From Skeletonema tropicum (lineage: Eukaryota > Bacillariophyta > Thalassiosirophyceae > Thalassiosirales > Thalassiosiraceae): a stretch of DNA of 64,000 nt. Location of the stretch: contig CM074128.1 of the NCBI GenBank assembly GCA_037178625.1, positions 992,001-1,056,000 of the forward strand. The letters run 5' to 3'. A program made the translations under genes and the position numbers. This document shows positions 1 through 9,865 of this stretch, one piece after another. Below the pieces are notes generated by a model. That model searched no databases and was not told where the DNA came from. It was given only the letters and a program-made list of their open reading frames with translations. Position 1 is the first letter of the stretch; every line of letters begins with the position of its first letter.

Positions 1-2998
1 ACCTTAACAAGTCTTGGTAATACACCAGGTCAGAGTTCGAACGTCCTGGTATATCAGAGCTGGGTGCAAATACATGTTTATCTCTTTCAACTTTATGAAG
101 CGCCCTGAGGAGAAATAGTGGAGCATGACGTAAAGTATACGACTGTGCCATCGGTTGTTCTGCAAGTTGGAATGATGATGCAATTGTACCATCCTCACCT
201 TGCGCAGCAGACGTTGTGATGATCTTTTGAACAAGTTTGAGGAGAACTTTTGATGCCACAGCTTCCTCCCACCTGGCGTTACGCTGTAAATTGACATTAC
301 TTCTACCAAGAAGTTTCGTGACAATTTTAGATCGAAGACGCAACTCTATTTCAGTCGTCTCTGTAACGAGATTCGTATCGTCTTCCTCATCTTCGATGGC
401 ATGCATCTCCCCATACAGAAATTGTTCCAGCTCTGTCTGAGCGCTTTTTGACTGTTTAGCAGAATTTTTGCTTAGTCGCTTCCGGCTCCTCTCGTTCTCG
501 CCGGCTGTTATCTTTGATGACGTCTTCACTGTTATCACCTGGTAGCGTCTGAAGATGTTGAGATCGCTCTCGATCAAAATGGAAGTGACCACACCGGCTC
601 TTCTATCAACGTCTGCCTCTTTTGCTGAGCTATAATCATCTGCTTCTCTTTCTTCATCCCGAATAACTTCTGCAAACAGAGTCCGAGCCAAAGGTGAGGG
701 AACATAAATGTTCGCCTTTAGAGGAATAGGATGATCAGTCCAATCTAGACCCTCGAAATCGTCTGGATCTCTTATAGAGCCAAAACGCTCTTTCGTCCTC
801 TCAGCTTGTTTCACATTGCCATGGAATGACATTACATAAGCATCAACGCATTTTAGAAGCAATGAACGGAACAATAAAACCCCCTCTTGCTCAGCTCTAT
901 ATTCGTCGTAATATATCTGTTCCTGCTCTTTTACGCTCTGCTCATCAGGTGACGAATCAGTGCCTGCAGATGACTTATCGGCTGCTTCGTTCCCTACACC
1001 CAACGGCGTACCACTGTACTCCAAGTAATGAGTTCGAGCAAGAGACCACAACCGCTCTTCCCAATTTTCAATATCTTCATCTTCTTCTGCCATGTTGACT
1101 GTTGAAGTATCACTGTCATCGATCTGCTGATTTGGTACTGTACTTCCCTTAACAGACTCAAGTGATTCTCTCAACATTGTATCCATCACCGATGAGTCTA
1201 AATTCTCATCAAATTCATCAGTGGCTCGTTTTTGTTCTGCGGTAAAATTTCTTTTTGCATATGCAGATGAAGTATCATGTTGGAACCAACCTTTGCCTTC
1301 AAGTTCACAAACCCACCACGCCTGGTCTTTGTCTACGTCGGCATCATTGAACATATCATCCACATCAAAATCAAGATCAATGTCCTCTTCACTCTTCTCT
1401 TCGTCGGATGGATCAATACCGAACCCTAAACTCTTCAACTGGGAACGAGTGCCCACCAAGTCTGCTGCCAAATGTTCCCGCTCAGCATCACTAAGTAATC
1501 CATCGGGTTCCAGAGGAACCTGATCTTGTGCATCTTTGCTCCCTAGAGATATATCTTCGGGAGAGAAATCTTCATCTTTCACACCCTCGAACCCATCCAA
1601 AAGAGAGTTTAGACTATCATCGCTGTCATACGAAAAGGCATTGCTTTTCGAGCGAGCAGGTTTATACTGCTGATCTTTCGAGGCACGAGACTGCTGATAA
1701 GATTGCGACATCTCTGACCCCTCCTTTGATAAGCGACTGTGTACGCTGGATGATGAATGAGGCGGCTTTTGTCGAGAAGAGCAAGATGAGTAAGCGGTTC
1801 CACGAGAAGACATAGAAATGACTGATCCTGTCGCGTCATCATCGTCTCTGTAGGATCCATCGCCTCTACTTCCCCTTTTTCGACGATGACGATCTGGTAA
1901 CGTTGAAAACACAGATTTCGTCACACTCCAAGTGCCACTACCACTTATTGCTGATCTAGTCTCATCGTCGTCATCATCAAGAAGATAATCATACGTAGCA
2001 TCATCAGAGAGTTGATCACTTCCAACCCGACGGTGCATTGGCTGTGCAGACCCTCCAACGATATAATCACTATCCTCTCCTTGAGAATAGTCACTCCGTG
2101 CTCTCCCACGTCTTCGTCCTGAACCGACGGAGGAAGAAGATTGCATCATGAATCGCCCAACTCTACCTTCATTCTTGCCTACAAATTGATCCTCTTCATA
2201 ACTTCTATGATCATCATTTCCCTCCATTTGCAATGCAGCCATATCATCCATACTCATGCTTGCCATTCGTTGCTCTTGAAAACTTGGCCGTGAATTGTTA
2301 GACTTGGAATAATGTACAGGTCCTTCCATATTGGCGTAGTTGTCATTATTTTGCGACCGAGAGCGCCGATTATTTGAGAGAGATGCACTACTTCGCGAAA
2401 CACGCCCATTCCCTGAAGTGTGACGAGAGGTTGAATTTGGGACGATGCCATCGTAATAATCGTAACCTTCCTCCTCAGTTTGTACCTCATTATATCTCTC
2501 ATTTTCATGATTGTAATAATCTTCTCTATGATGATTCTGTTGTTGTCTATGAGCATAAGCATTTTGCGGTGTTTGATAGGTAAATGAATCATACGTTCCC
2601 CAAGTGCTACCGTCTCCTTGGGGATGATGACGTGCAGCTTGGCCTTGGGACAGCCGCTGGTGAAGAGAGCCGTGATGATGCGCAGCTTGATATGAGCCCT
2701 GACTTCCATTATGATGACTATGACCCCGATTACTAGCAACGCGGTGATGAGATCCGTGACTACCTGCATCTGAATAAGGATCGGCTGAATAGTGGTGCTG
2801 ATACTGTGGGTACGACTGGAATTGCTGCTGCTGCTGACTCTGAGGCTGCTGCTGTGTTCGCCCAATAAACCTATGACCACCGCCACGATCATATTGACGT
2901 GAAGAAGATGATGAAGAAGGGTCGTCTCCTGGATCTCTACGTCGTGATCCTCCTCTGCCGCGGTTTTCTCCGGGTGGATCTATCATTGGCGGATCCAT
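1..2998 (-). CDS. Large low-complexity protein, partial at left edge (paralog A)
   Basis: Reading the minus strand from the ATG at 2998-2996 gives one open frame to the window edge: 999 codons, no stop and no obvious intron. The true 3' end lies outside. The first ~220 residues are rich in Gln, His, Ser and Tyr (QQQQQFQSYPQYQHHYSADP-like); the middle has Ser/Arg stretches and acidic runs (DDDDDE); from about residue 555 there is more ordered sequence, including WWVCELEGKGWF (near 560-570) and a segment around DPDDFEGLDWTDHPIPLKAN (near 750). No known domain was recognised. It is divergent from RPL3 across 453 bp. The first ~80 residues and ~105 bp of 5' flank match the gene starting at 63760, so this is one copy of an inverted duplicate pair. 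The frame is well supported; the function is unknown. Confidence 0.8.
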   Translation of the reverse strand, partial: MDPPMIDPPGENRGRGGSRRRDPGDDPSSSSSSRQYDRGGGHRFIGRTQQQPQSQQQQQFQSYPQYQHHYSADPYSDAGSHGSHHRVASNRGHSHHNGSQGSYQAAHHHGSLHQRLSQGQAARHHPQGDGSTWGTYDSFTYQTPQNAYAHRQQQNHHREDYYNHENERYNEVQTEEEGYDYYDGIVPNSTSRHTSGNGRVSRSSASLSNNRRSRSQNNDNYANMEGPVHYSKSNNSRPSFQEQRMASMSMDDMAALQMEGNDDHRSYEEDQFVGKNEGRVGRFMMQSSSSVGSGRRRGRARSDYSQGEDSDYIVGGSAQPMHRRVGSDQLSDDATYDYLLDDDDDETRSAISGSGTWSVTKSVFSTLPDRHRRKRGSRGDGSYRDDDDATGSVISMSSRGTAYSSCSSRQKPPHSSSSVHSRLSKEGSEMSQSYQQSRASKDQQYKPARSKSNAFSYDSDDSLNSLLDGFEGVKDEDFSPEDISLGSKDAQDQVPLEPDGLLSDAEREHLAADLVGTRSQLKSLGFGIDPSDEEKSEEDIDLDFDVDDMFNDADVDKDQAWWVCELEGKGWFQHDTSSAYAKRNFTAEQKRATDEFDENLDSSVMDTMLRESLESVKGSTVPNQQIDDSDTSTVNMAEEDEDIENWEERLWSLARTHYLEYSGTPLGVGNEAADKSSAGTDSSPDEQSVKEQEQIYYDEYRAEQEGVLLFRSLLLKCVDAYVMSFHGNVKQAERTKERFGSIRDPDDFEGLDWTDHPIPLKANIYVPSPLARTLFAEVIRDEEREADDYSSAKEADVDRRAGVVTSILIESDLNIFRRYQVITVKTSSKITAGENERSRKRLSKNSAKQSKSAQTELEQFLYGEMHAIEDEEDDTNLVTETTEIELRLRSKIVTKLLGRSNVNLQRNARWEEAVASKVLLKLVQKIITTSAAQGEDGTIASSFQLAEQPMAQSYTLRHAPLFLLRALHKVERDKHVFAPSSDIPGRSNSDLVYYQDLLR

Positions 2999-3451
2999 CT
3001 TTGAGCCAATCAAGATATACCTCTACACAAGTCCTTCAATAAAAGAAACAACCTATCGAATACAGAGTCCAATGAAGCGAGAGATATCGACACTGATCCG
3101 ATATCCGATCTCAACATCGTCGCGAATGTTGAGGGCGGGTTGTAAAAAGTCTTTGCATGCGCAGTCACAGCCTGTGACTGTCACAGCTCAGGCCTCATCA
3201 AGTCACAGTTGTGTGTGTCACATACAAGTCACGACCAGAGGAAAGGTGGAGTGTAGATAAGTGTTACTTTTGATAGTACAATATCTAGGGGTACCTATGG
3301 GCTGGGTTACCGATTTACTTGGGCTGCGCTCCTTTGGCTGTAGAGCTCGTATTGATTCCTACGTGAATTTTGACTCGAATCCATTTTCACTGCCGCCCAT
3401 CTCTCTCAACCAAGCTGAAGAACTCACTTCCTACCAAGCAACTTTACCACC
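2999..3451. promoter_or_regulatory. Divergent promoter of paralog A and RPL3
   Basis: This 453-bp spacer separates two divergent starts. The 105 bp next to paralog A (about 2999-3105) is conserved in the flank of paralog B at the right edge. Between 3160 and 3240 the motif TCACAG/CTGTGA recurs several times in both orientations, and TTCCTACGT occurs at about 3355. Regulatory function is inferred from position only. Confidence 0.45.
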
Positions 3452-4627
3452 ATGTCCCACCGTAAATTCGAAGCCCCCAGGAGCGGTAACCTTGGGTTCC
3501 TCCCCAGAAAGCGCACCAAGCACCACTCTGGTCGTATTCGTTCCTTCCCCAAGGACACTGATGCCTCCGCTCCATGCCACTTGACTGCATTCCGCGCCTA
3601 CAAGGCCGGTATGACCCACGTCGTCCGTGGAGTTGACCGTCCCGGCGCCATCATGCACAAGCGTGAGGTTGTCGATGCCGTCTCCGTCCTTGAAACCCCC
3701 CCAATGGTTGTCGTTGGTGTTGTTGGTTACTTGGAAACTCCCCGTGGTCTTCGTACCTTGACTACTGTTTTCGCTGAGCATTTAAGTGAAGAGTTCAAGC
3801 GTCGTTGCTACAAGAACTGGTACAAGAGCAAGCGTAAGGCTTACACAAAGTACGCCAAGAAGTACACCGAGAACGACGGAAAGGATATTGAGAAGGAGCT
3901 TGAGCGCATTGCCAAGTTCTGCAAGGTTGTTCGTGTTATTACCCACTCCCAGCCGAAGAAGTTGCACCTCCGTCTTAAGAAGGCTCACATCATGGAAGTT
4001 CAGATCAATGGTGGTGCTGATGCTAAGGCTAAGGTTGACTTTGCCAAGTCTCTATTTGAAAAGGAAGTCACTGTTGACTCCGTGTTTGCCAAGGACGAGC
4101 TTGTCGATGTGATTGGAGTTACCAAGGGTAAGGGATACGAGGGAGTCACCGCCCGTTGGGGTGTTACCCGTCTTCCCCGTAAGACCCACCGTGGTCTTCG
4201 TAAGGTTGCCTGTATTGGATCTTGGCACCCTGCTCGTGTGAGCAGCACTGTTCCCCGTGCCGGTCAGGATGGTTACTTCCACCGTACCGAGATGAACAAG
4301 AAGATCTACCGTGTTGGAAAGAAGGGAGATAACGCCTCTTGCCAGACTGAGGCTGACTTGACCGAGAAGGGTGTCAACCCCATGGGTGGCTGGGTCCGTT
4401 ACGGAATGATCCGTGAGGACTGGGTCATGATCAAGGGTGCCTGTGTTGGTGTCAAGAAGCGTCCTCTTATCTTGCGTAAGGCCTTGATGAAGCATTCCTC
4501 CAGGAAGCACATGGAGGCTGTCGATCTTCGTTTCATCGATACTTCTTCCAAGCTTGGACACGGAAGGTTCCAGACCGACGCGGAGAAGGCCAAGTTCCTT
4601 GGACCTATGGCTTCCAAGCAGAACTAA
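3452..4627 (+). CDS. RPL3: 60S ribosomal protein L3 (uL3)
   Basis: This intronless 391-residue protein begins [20 protein letters not shown] and matches eukaryotic cytosolic uL3 along its whole length (family size about 390-405). uL3 is a core large-subunit protein whose extensions reach the peptidyl-transferase centre. Landmarks are the [16 protein letters not shown] segment near the N-terminus, [23 protein letters not shown] sequence near residue 100, and the [16 protein letters not shown] and [18 protein letters not shown] segments near 225-250. The ATG lies in ACCACCATGTCC. Codon use is strongly biased to AAG, CGT, GGT and GTC, unlike the neighbours, as expected for a highly expressed gene. 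It is convergent with the plastid protein at 4888-5994. Confidence 0.98.
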   Translation: MSHRKFEAPRSGNLGFLPRKRTKHHSGRIRSFPKDTDASAPCHLTAFRAYKAGMTHVVRGVDRPGAIMHKREVVDAVSVLETPPMVVVGVVGYLETPRGLRTLTTVFAEHLSEEFKRRCYKNWYKSKRKAYTKYAKKYTENDGKDIEKELERIAKFCKVVRVITHSQPKKLHLRLKKAHIMEVQINGGADAKAKVDFAKSLFEKEVTVDSVFAKDELVDVIGVTKGKGYEGVTARWGVTRLPRKTHRGLRKVACIGSWHPARVSSTVPRAGQDGYFHRTEMNKKIYRVGKKGDNASCQTEADLTEKGVNPMGGWVRYGMIREDWVMIKGACVGVKKRPLILRKALMKHSSRKHMEAVDLRFIDTSSKLGHGRFQTDAEKAKFLGPMASKQN

Positions 4628-4887
4628 ATTTAAGTATCAGCTTATTAAAAGTAACAGTGTATTCATATGTATCAATAGTACCTAGGTACCAAATCCAAGA
4701 TTATGCATTATCATGTTGTGGTCTGGATGCAATTGATTGCATTTTGCTTGCCCGGCATTACAGCCGATCTTGAGTTTTTGAGAATTGCGTTGCGTCGTTG
4801 TTTGCTTGAAACCCATATTTGCAATAGAATTCAGTGTTCAAGTACTGTGCTTTAAGTAGAAGTATCTACAAATGTTTTGTTAGAAAG

Positions 4888-5994
4888 TTATAGAGCTTCC
4901 CTGCTTCCAATGGAAACAGGTTGAAACACACCAACAGCCGGTCGGAATTGCCTCGCCAACTTTCCAAGAGGAGGCGGCTTTAATCCACTCTCAGGCACAT
5001 CTCTTACATAGGTAACAAGTCCACTTTCATTCACCTCATAAAAACTAATGCCCTTAATAGCACTACCTTCCGGTGCACCTTCCAAAATAACCTCCCAAGT
5101 AAAGCAAGTTGATTTCACTCCATCATCAAATCGTTGCGTGGCAAATGTAATACCAGGAAAGCTAAAGTCTTCAATAAACTTTCGTACTTCTGCCTTTCCC
5201 TTTAGAACTTTCTCATAGTTGAAATCACGGTATATAATATCTGGCGAAAAGAATCGCATAGCTTCGTCCGGTGAACTGCCCTGTACATCATTGAACAAGT
5301 ATTTGGCAATTTCATTTGCTTTGGTGGGAGTTTGTGGTGTGTATTCTGGAGGGGGTTTGGGTGTAGCATCGGCAGTCACAGTCTTCAACACATCTAGAAT
5401 CAAATCACCTGGTTTGTATAACGGTTCAGGAATTTCACGAACATATTGGATTTGATTGGAATCATTCAATTCGACAAATGTAGTCCCTCGTAACCCTTCT
5501 AAATCATTCGATGTCCACGTCCAGGCAAATCCACATGCTTTACTTCCATCACTGATCTTGTCAACTCGAAATCCAGCATCCTTGCCAGCGTCTTCACTCC
5601 CTCCTCCAAGTCTAGCCAAAATCTTGGCACGTAAATGTTCCAACACTGCCGATCGTCCAACAATCGGTTGTGGTTCATAACAATCTTCAAAGACTACATC
5701 TACCGCACAGGAGTCGGCAAATTTCTGTGCTCCAGCTGTAGTAGAGAAGCACTTTTCATCATTGATTAATGATAGCATGATGGATTGTGCTAGTTGATAG
5801 TTATTGTTGTTATTGGATTTGTTGTTGTTGTTAAAGACGGAGAGGATGGAGTCGAGAGCGTTGCCTGTAGAGGAGGCAAGAGATGTTGTAGGAGGTTGCT
5901 GTGTGTTCTTTATTGGAGCAGCGATGATGAAGGCTGCGGTTGAGATTGGTGCTGCGAGAAGCAACGCTGCTGTTGCGGAGGAAAGTTTCATCAT
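4888..5994 (-). CDS. Plastid-targeted protein with two NTF2/SnoaL-like domains
   Basis: The 368-residue protein starts MMKLSSATAALLLAAPISTA followed by AFIIAAP, a hydrophobic signal peptide ending at an Ala-Ala-Phe junction as in the diatom bipartite plastid signal. After an Asn-rich linker come two similar halves. The first (about 70-200) has ...VDVVFEDCYEPQPIVGRSAV and ends IQYVREIPEPLYKPG; the second (about 225-350) has ...PDIIYRDFNYEKVLKGKAEV and ends VTYVRDVPESGLKPP. Both carry an aromatic-rich strand with FAWTWT or CFTWEV, the pattern of SnoaL/NTF2-like folds used as small-ligand pockets or enzymes. Substrate is unknown. Either Met of the MM pair could be the start. The fold call is an inference from pattern; the internal duplication is visible directly. 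Confidence 0.75.
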   Translation of the reverse strand: MMKLSSATAALLLAAPISTAAFIIAAPIKNTQQPPTTSLASSTGNALDSILSVFNNNNKSNNNNNYQLAQSIMLSLINDEKCFSTTAGAQKFADSCAVDVVFEDCYEPQPIVGRSAVLEHLRAKILARLGGGSEDAGKDAGFRVDKISDGSKACGFAWTWTSNDLEGLRGTTFVELNDSNQIQYVREIPEPLYKPGDLILDVLKTVTADATPKPPPEYTPQTPTKANEIAKYLFNDVQGSSPDEAMRFFSPDIIYRDFNYEKVLKGKAEVRKFIEDFSFPGITFATQRFDDGVKSTCFTWEVILEGAPEGSAIKGISFYEVNESGLVTYVRDVPESGLKPPPLGKLARQFRPAVGVFQPVSIGSREAL

Positions 5995-6594
5995 GATAAT
6001 GTACTTGATCTCAAAGACCTATATACGCAGCATAGATTTCGATCACAGAGTGGAACCTGTGTTAAGTAATGACATGCCATGTACTCTCCAAAGATGAGGC
6101 ATGTTCCATGTGTTCATGATGATGTTGCGAAGTAGAAGGGAAGATGACGTGTAATAATTAACTAGTGTATTGGCTCTAATAAGGTTACGTAAATAATATG
6201 TATCTTATCCAAAATATAGATGAAATTGTATACTAGAGACAAAAAGTATAATTAGCTTAACATTATTCTGGATGATGCAGACTAGAAAGTGGCCCAAACA
6301 TCAAAATTCAAAATTCATATTCGAAGGCACGACGGCGGAATGTTGTAGTAGAGCATATCATATTATGGCATGCATCATACTTGCATATGCAGCCAAAAGA
6401 ACACATTAGCCACGGGCATCATAAATATTATACAGTTCTTTCATTACAGTAAAGAAGAAATCATGAGCAATCAGAGTAACAATCCAACAAAGTGGGAGCT
6501 ACTACAGCAAGCCCGGTGCTGTTGTAACTGCAGCATAATGCTAACAACAAAAAGAAAAAGTAACCGTCAACTCCACAAGCGTTCCTACAACAAA
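5995..6594. promoter_or_regulatory. Divergent spacer of the NTF2-like and PrsW-like genes
   Basis: An AT-rich spacer between two divergent genes, containing the in-frame upstream ATGs at 6370 and 6463 of the PrsW-like gene. Apart from that, no repeat or conserved motif was seen. Promoter role is inferred from position. Confidence 0.3.
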
Positions 6595-9500
6595 ATGCTA
6601 CACAGACCATGCATACTATCATTAGTTGCAGTATCGGCCATCATATCATCCACTCGGTCATTCGATTGGATAGCGTTTGTAGAGGCATCGTCAAGTAGTA
6701 GCAGTAACAACGCTCCTTTTATGATCATGTCGGAAATTACTGTCCATAGTAGTGATAATGCTGGTGATGATAATAATGACTCTGACCATCATGACAATCG
6801 TCGTAGTAATGTATTGAACGATGCAGCAGATATACAAACAGCTGCAGAGACGACGAGCAATGGTGACGATAATGGCAGCGCCGCGGTCAATTCGAATAAT
6901 GACGAGGTGGAATCGAGCTCTGCTGCATCAGTACAAAATAATAACTATGTGACTACAGCTGTAAACAGCAAATCTGAGTCCATAAATAATAATGTTTCAG
7001 TGGACAATGGAGGCTCGGGTTCCGATACGGACGGAGAAGATGAAGATGAAGATGAAACTGTCGAAAAAGCAAACAACGGTAATAATTTTATCGAGGAGGA
7101 ATCGTTGCCAATGCAACGATTACCACCACAATCATCATCATCAACATCGACAAATTCACAACCTTTGCGCACACTGGAGAAACTTCAAGCAATGCTAGAT
7201 GATAGTGATTATGCCACTCATACCGTATCGTCAGAATCAGTCATTGATAGCAGCTCTAGTAGTAGAAATAATGTCGTCAATGAAGAACGATCATCCTCAT
7301 CTCCACCAGTGACAACAACTGCCAACAACAACATTGCCACTAAATCAGCTGCTGTAAAATCAACCAATACTCCACCACCTCATAACTCCCAACCCGACAA
7401 ACTATGGACGAGCAAAGACCGTGCCAAATATCGTCGAACTCGCCGCACAGAGAAACAACGACAGCAACAGCAGCAGGAGCAACGTGCTCGTGAGATTCGG
7501 GATATACAACGACAGCGGATTATACGGGAGGAGAGGGAGCGGAAGGAATTGGAGGAGTTGCGACGAAAGCAGGCAGAATTGTTGGAGAGGCAGCAGCAGC
7601 AGCAGCAGGCGATGCATCAGTATGACGAGGGTGCTACGACTGATTTTACAGATGATGACACGGATGGTACGGATGGGATGGGATTCGAGTTGCCCAACAA
7701 TCCTGTGTATTTGTCGGATGGGGAGGCGACTGAAACGGAGGATTTTTCGGAAGAAAATGATGAATCATCGTACCCTCAACAACGTCGACCTCAAGCGTCG
7801 TTACCGAATCAACAACCACAACCACCGCAAAGGTATCAACAGCCATACCAGTACAACAACAATTATCAACGGCCTCCGCCTCAGTCAAATACGATGAATA
7901 ACAATGCCTACCCAAATTACCATCAGTATCGTCAACCCCCTCCTCCACAGGCAGGTCAGCAACCGAATGTTCCCTATACACCTCCTCAGCAACATCCAAA
8001 CATGCCTCAATATCAGTTTAGCTCCAACCAGCAACAACAAATGCAGCAGCAGCAACAACAACAAATGCAGTATGAGCAAAATTATGCAGCATGGGCCCAA
8101 GCCGCTGCAAATGGGTACTTTTATCCACCTCCAACACCTCCAGGGTCCTATCCACAGCAATATCCCTATACAAATAATAACCAGCAGAATCAACCATTTC
8201 AGCAGCAGCAGCAGCAATTTTACCATCATCAGCAACAACAAGCGCCGTATAATCAATATCCAAATCAACAACATCAAACAGCAGCAGTGCCACCGAATCA
8301 GAGATGGTCACCACCACATCAGCCGCAGCAGGTGCCGCTGCAATATAATGTAGAGGACAGGATGGCATCTCAATCAACAAGTTCAGCTGTAGAGGAGAGC
8401 ACAACCCCATCTGTAACGGATGACACTCCATTACAACCACTGGCGGAGTTGGATGAGAACTCAATCGGACAGGCAAAGAATGATGTCGCTGTCAGTCCAA
8501 CGTCTACTTCAACTAGTACAAAACAGATGACTGTGCAATCTTCTGTAATATCACCGCCAGCTCCACTGATACCGCCCCTGCCCATGCAGGCAGTGGGTCC
8601 AATCAACGCTGAGGGACCTTACTGTGATTTAGAGAATGATGCACCAGTGCTGATTGCAGGCGCATCATCAAGAATCACCTTTGACTCTGCACAGAAGCTT
8701 GGCTTTGCAACTTTGGGCGTTGCCCTGATGTCGTACTGTGCAGTCTCACCGCGAACTTTGCCATTCCCGGAATACAATCGTCTCTTTCTGCAGAATCTTT
8801 CGATTGTGTGGCTGGCTGCGATTGCACCCATCATCTCGGTCATAGCTGTGTACGATGGCAAGTACAACAACATCAACACTGCCATTGGAACCTTCTACGT
8901 ATCTCTTACGTTGGGATACACTCTTGCATTCTTGTCCGAGGTGGCGGTCACGACAATTGTCCGACTTGGAGTATTTAAGATTTGGGAACCAGATATCTTC
9001 TCGTTAACTTCCGAAGTGCCCACTCCAATACTGCCGTGGGTGCTGAGAGAAAAGGCATACAAACCGAAGCGAATCACACTGTTTGCGGCCGATTTTGCAT
9101 CAAGTTGTGTTGCCGCTCCAATTATTGAAGAGGTTTTGAAGCTGAAGATATGTCAGTGGACAAGTAAGCTACCGAGAAACTTCAAACCAGTGAAGGTACA
9201 AAAGGGCAAGAGAAAACGAAGCAAGAAGACTGTGGCAGAGGCTGTTCGAAGCATTGATGCACCTCAAGTGACAAATATCAATTGTTACGTTGTGCAAATG
9301 CTTGCTGCGAGCTTGGGTTTGAAGCTATTTGATATAACCCGACGTATATTAATGTACACGAAAAGAGGAGACGAGCACAAACACTTTTTCGCCATTGCAC
9401 GAGGAGTCTACCCGATTCAAGAACTATGTGGAACTATGACTGCACTCCTTCTTGCCCGTAGAGATGTCGTGGGTATAGACCTTTCTATCTGGAAAATCGT

Positions 9501-9834
9501 TGGCCCTGCGATCGTGATTCATGGTCTTGCCAATTTCAGAGGAATGAAGCCAATCTTCAAATGGAATTCATCTACACCGTGGTCGGAGATGCAGCTCCCT
9601 CCATTTAAGACTGGCAGTGACTTTTCGTTCTCTCATCTCATTCCAACAAGCTATTCGAAAATAGTTTGGACAACAATTCTTCTCCGAGTATTCGGTTTCT
9701 GTATAAAGAACTACTATCTCACTGGACGTCAGGCAATGAAGCGTACTACGACATATTCTGGTAAGCTGCACGCATTTGAAGCAAAATTGCACACGGACTC
9801 ATTCCTGCAGAAGGCAAAGAAGGACCAAAGCTAA
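6595..9834 (+). CDS. PrsW-like membrane protein with a long Gln/Asn-rich N-terminal region
   Basis: The frame is open from an upstream ATG at 6370 (1154 aa), but the ATG at 6595 is preferred: it has an AAAATG context and yields a clean signal peptide (MLHRPCILSLVAVSAIISS). Residues ~25-650 are disordered: Ser/Asn/Asp-rich, then a charged coiled coil (RRTRRTEKQRQQQQQEQRAR onwards), then poly-Gln/Pro-rich sequence. The C-terminal ~350 residues have several membrane segments and the motif APIIEEVLKLKI (Glu845, Glu846, Lys849), matching the EExxK signature of PrsW/ABI-type intramembrane proteases, plus VIHGLANF with a His near the end. The second expected His position may be Gln/Glu (YPIQELCG), so activity is uncertain. 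The stop lies 31 bp from the convergent calpain stop. Confidence 0.7.
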   Translation: MLHRPCILSLVAVSAIISSTRSFDWIAFVEASSSSSSNNAPFMIMSEITVHSSDNAGDDNNDSDHHDNRRSNVLNDAADIQTAAETTSNGDDNGSAAVNSNNDEVESSSAASVQNNNYVTTAVNSKSESINNNVSVDNGGSGSDTDGEDEDEDETVEKANNGNNFIEEESLPMQRLPPQSSSSTSTNSQPLRTLEKLQAMLDDSDYATHTVSSESVIDSSSSSRNNVVNEERSSSSPPVTTTANNNIATKSAAVKSTNTPPPHNSQPDKLWTSKDRAKYRRTRRTEKQRQQQQQEQRAREIRDIQRQRIIREERERKELEELRRKQAELLERQQQQQQAMHQYDEGATTDFTDDDTDGTDGMGFELPNNPVYLSDGEATETEDFSEENDESSYPQQRRPQASLPNQQPQPPQRYQQPYQYNNNYQRPPPQSNTMNNNAYPNYHQYRQPPPPQAGQQPNVPYTPPQQHPNMPQYQFSSNQQQQMQQQQQQQMQYEQNYAAWAQAAANGYFYPPPTPPGSYPQQYPYTNNNQQNQPFQQQQQQFYHHQQQQAPYNQYPNQQHQTAAVPPNQRWSPPHQPQQVPLQYNVEDRMASQSTSSAVEESTTPSVTDDTPLQPLAELDENSIGQAKNDVAVSPTSTSTSTKQMTVQSSVISPPAPLIPPLPMQAVGPINAEGPYCDLENDAPVLIAGASSRITFDSAQKLGFATLGVALMSYCAVSPRTLPFPEYNRLFLQNLSIVWLAAIAPIISVIAVYDGKYNNINTAIGTFYVSLTLGYTLAFLSEVAVTTIVRLGVFKIWEPDIFSLTSEVPTPILPWVLREKAYKPKRITLFAADFASSCVAAPIIEEVLKLKICQWTSKLPRNFKPVKVQKGKRKRSKKTVAEAVRSIDAPQVTNINCYVVQMLAASLGLKLFDITRRILMYTKRGDEHKHFFAIARGVYPIQELCGTMTALLLARRDVVGIDLSIWKIVGPAIVIHGLANFRGMKPIFKWNSSTPWSEMQLPPFKTGSDFSFSHLIPTSYSKIVWTTILLRVFGFCIKNYYLTGRQAMKRTTTYSGKLHAFEAKLHTDSFLQKAKKDQS

Positions 9835-9865
9835 TTAAGAATAATGGTATAAACTCAATACTATT

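Noticed and set aside
2254..2892. 212-codon minus-strand ORF inside paralog A
   Set aside because: Out of frame with the 999-codon open frame that starts at the conserved ATG and has homology at 63760.
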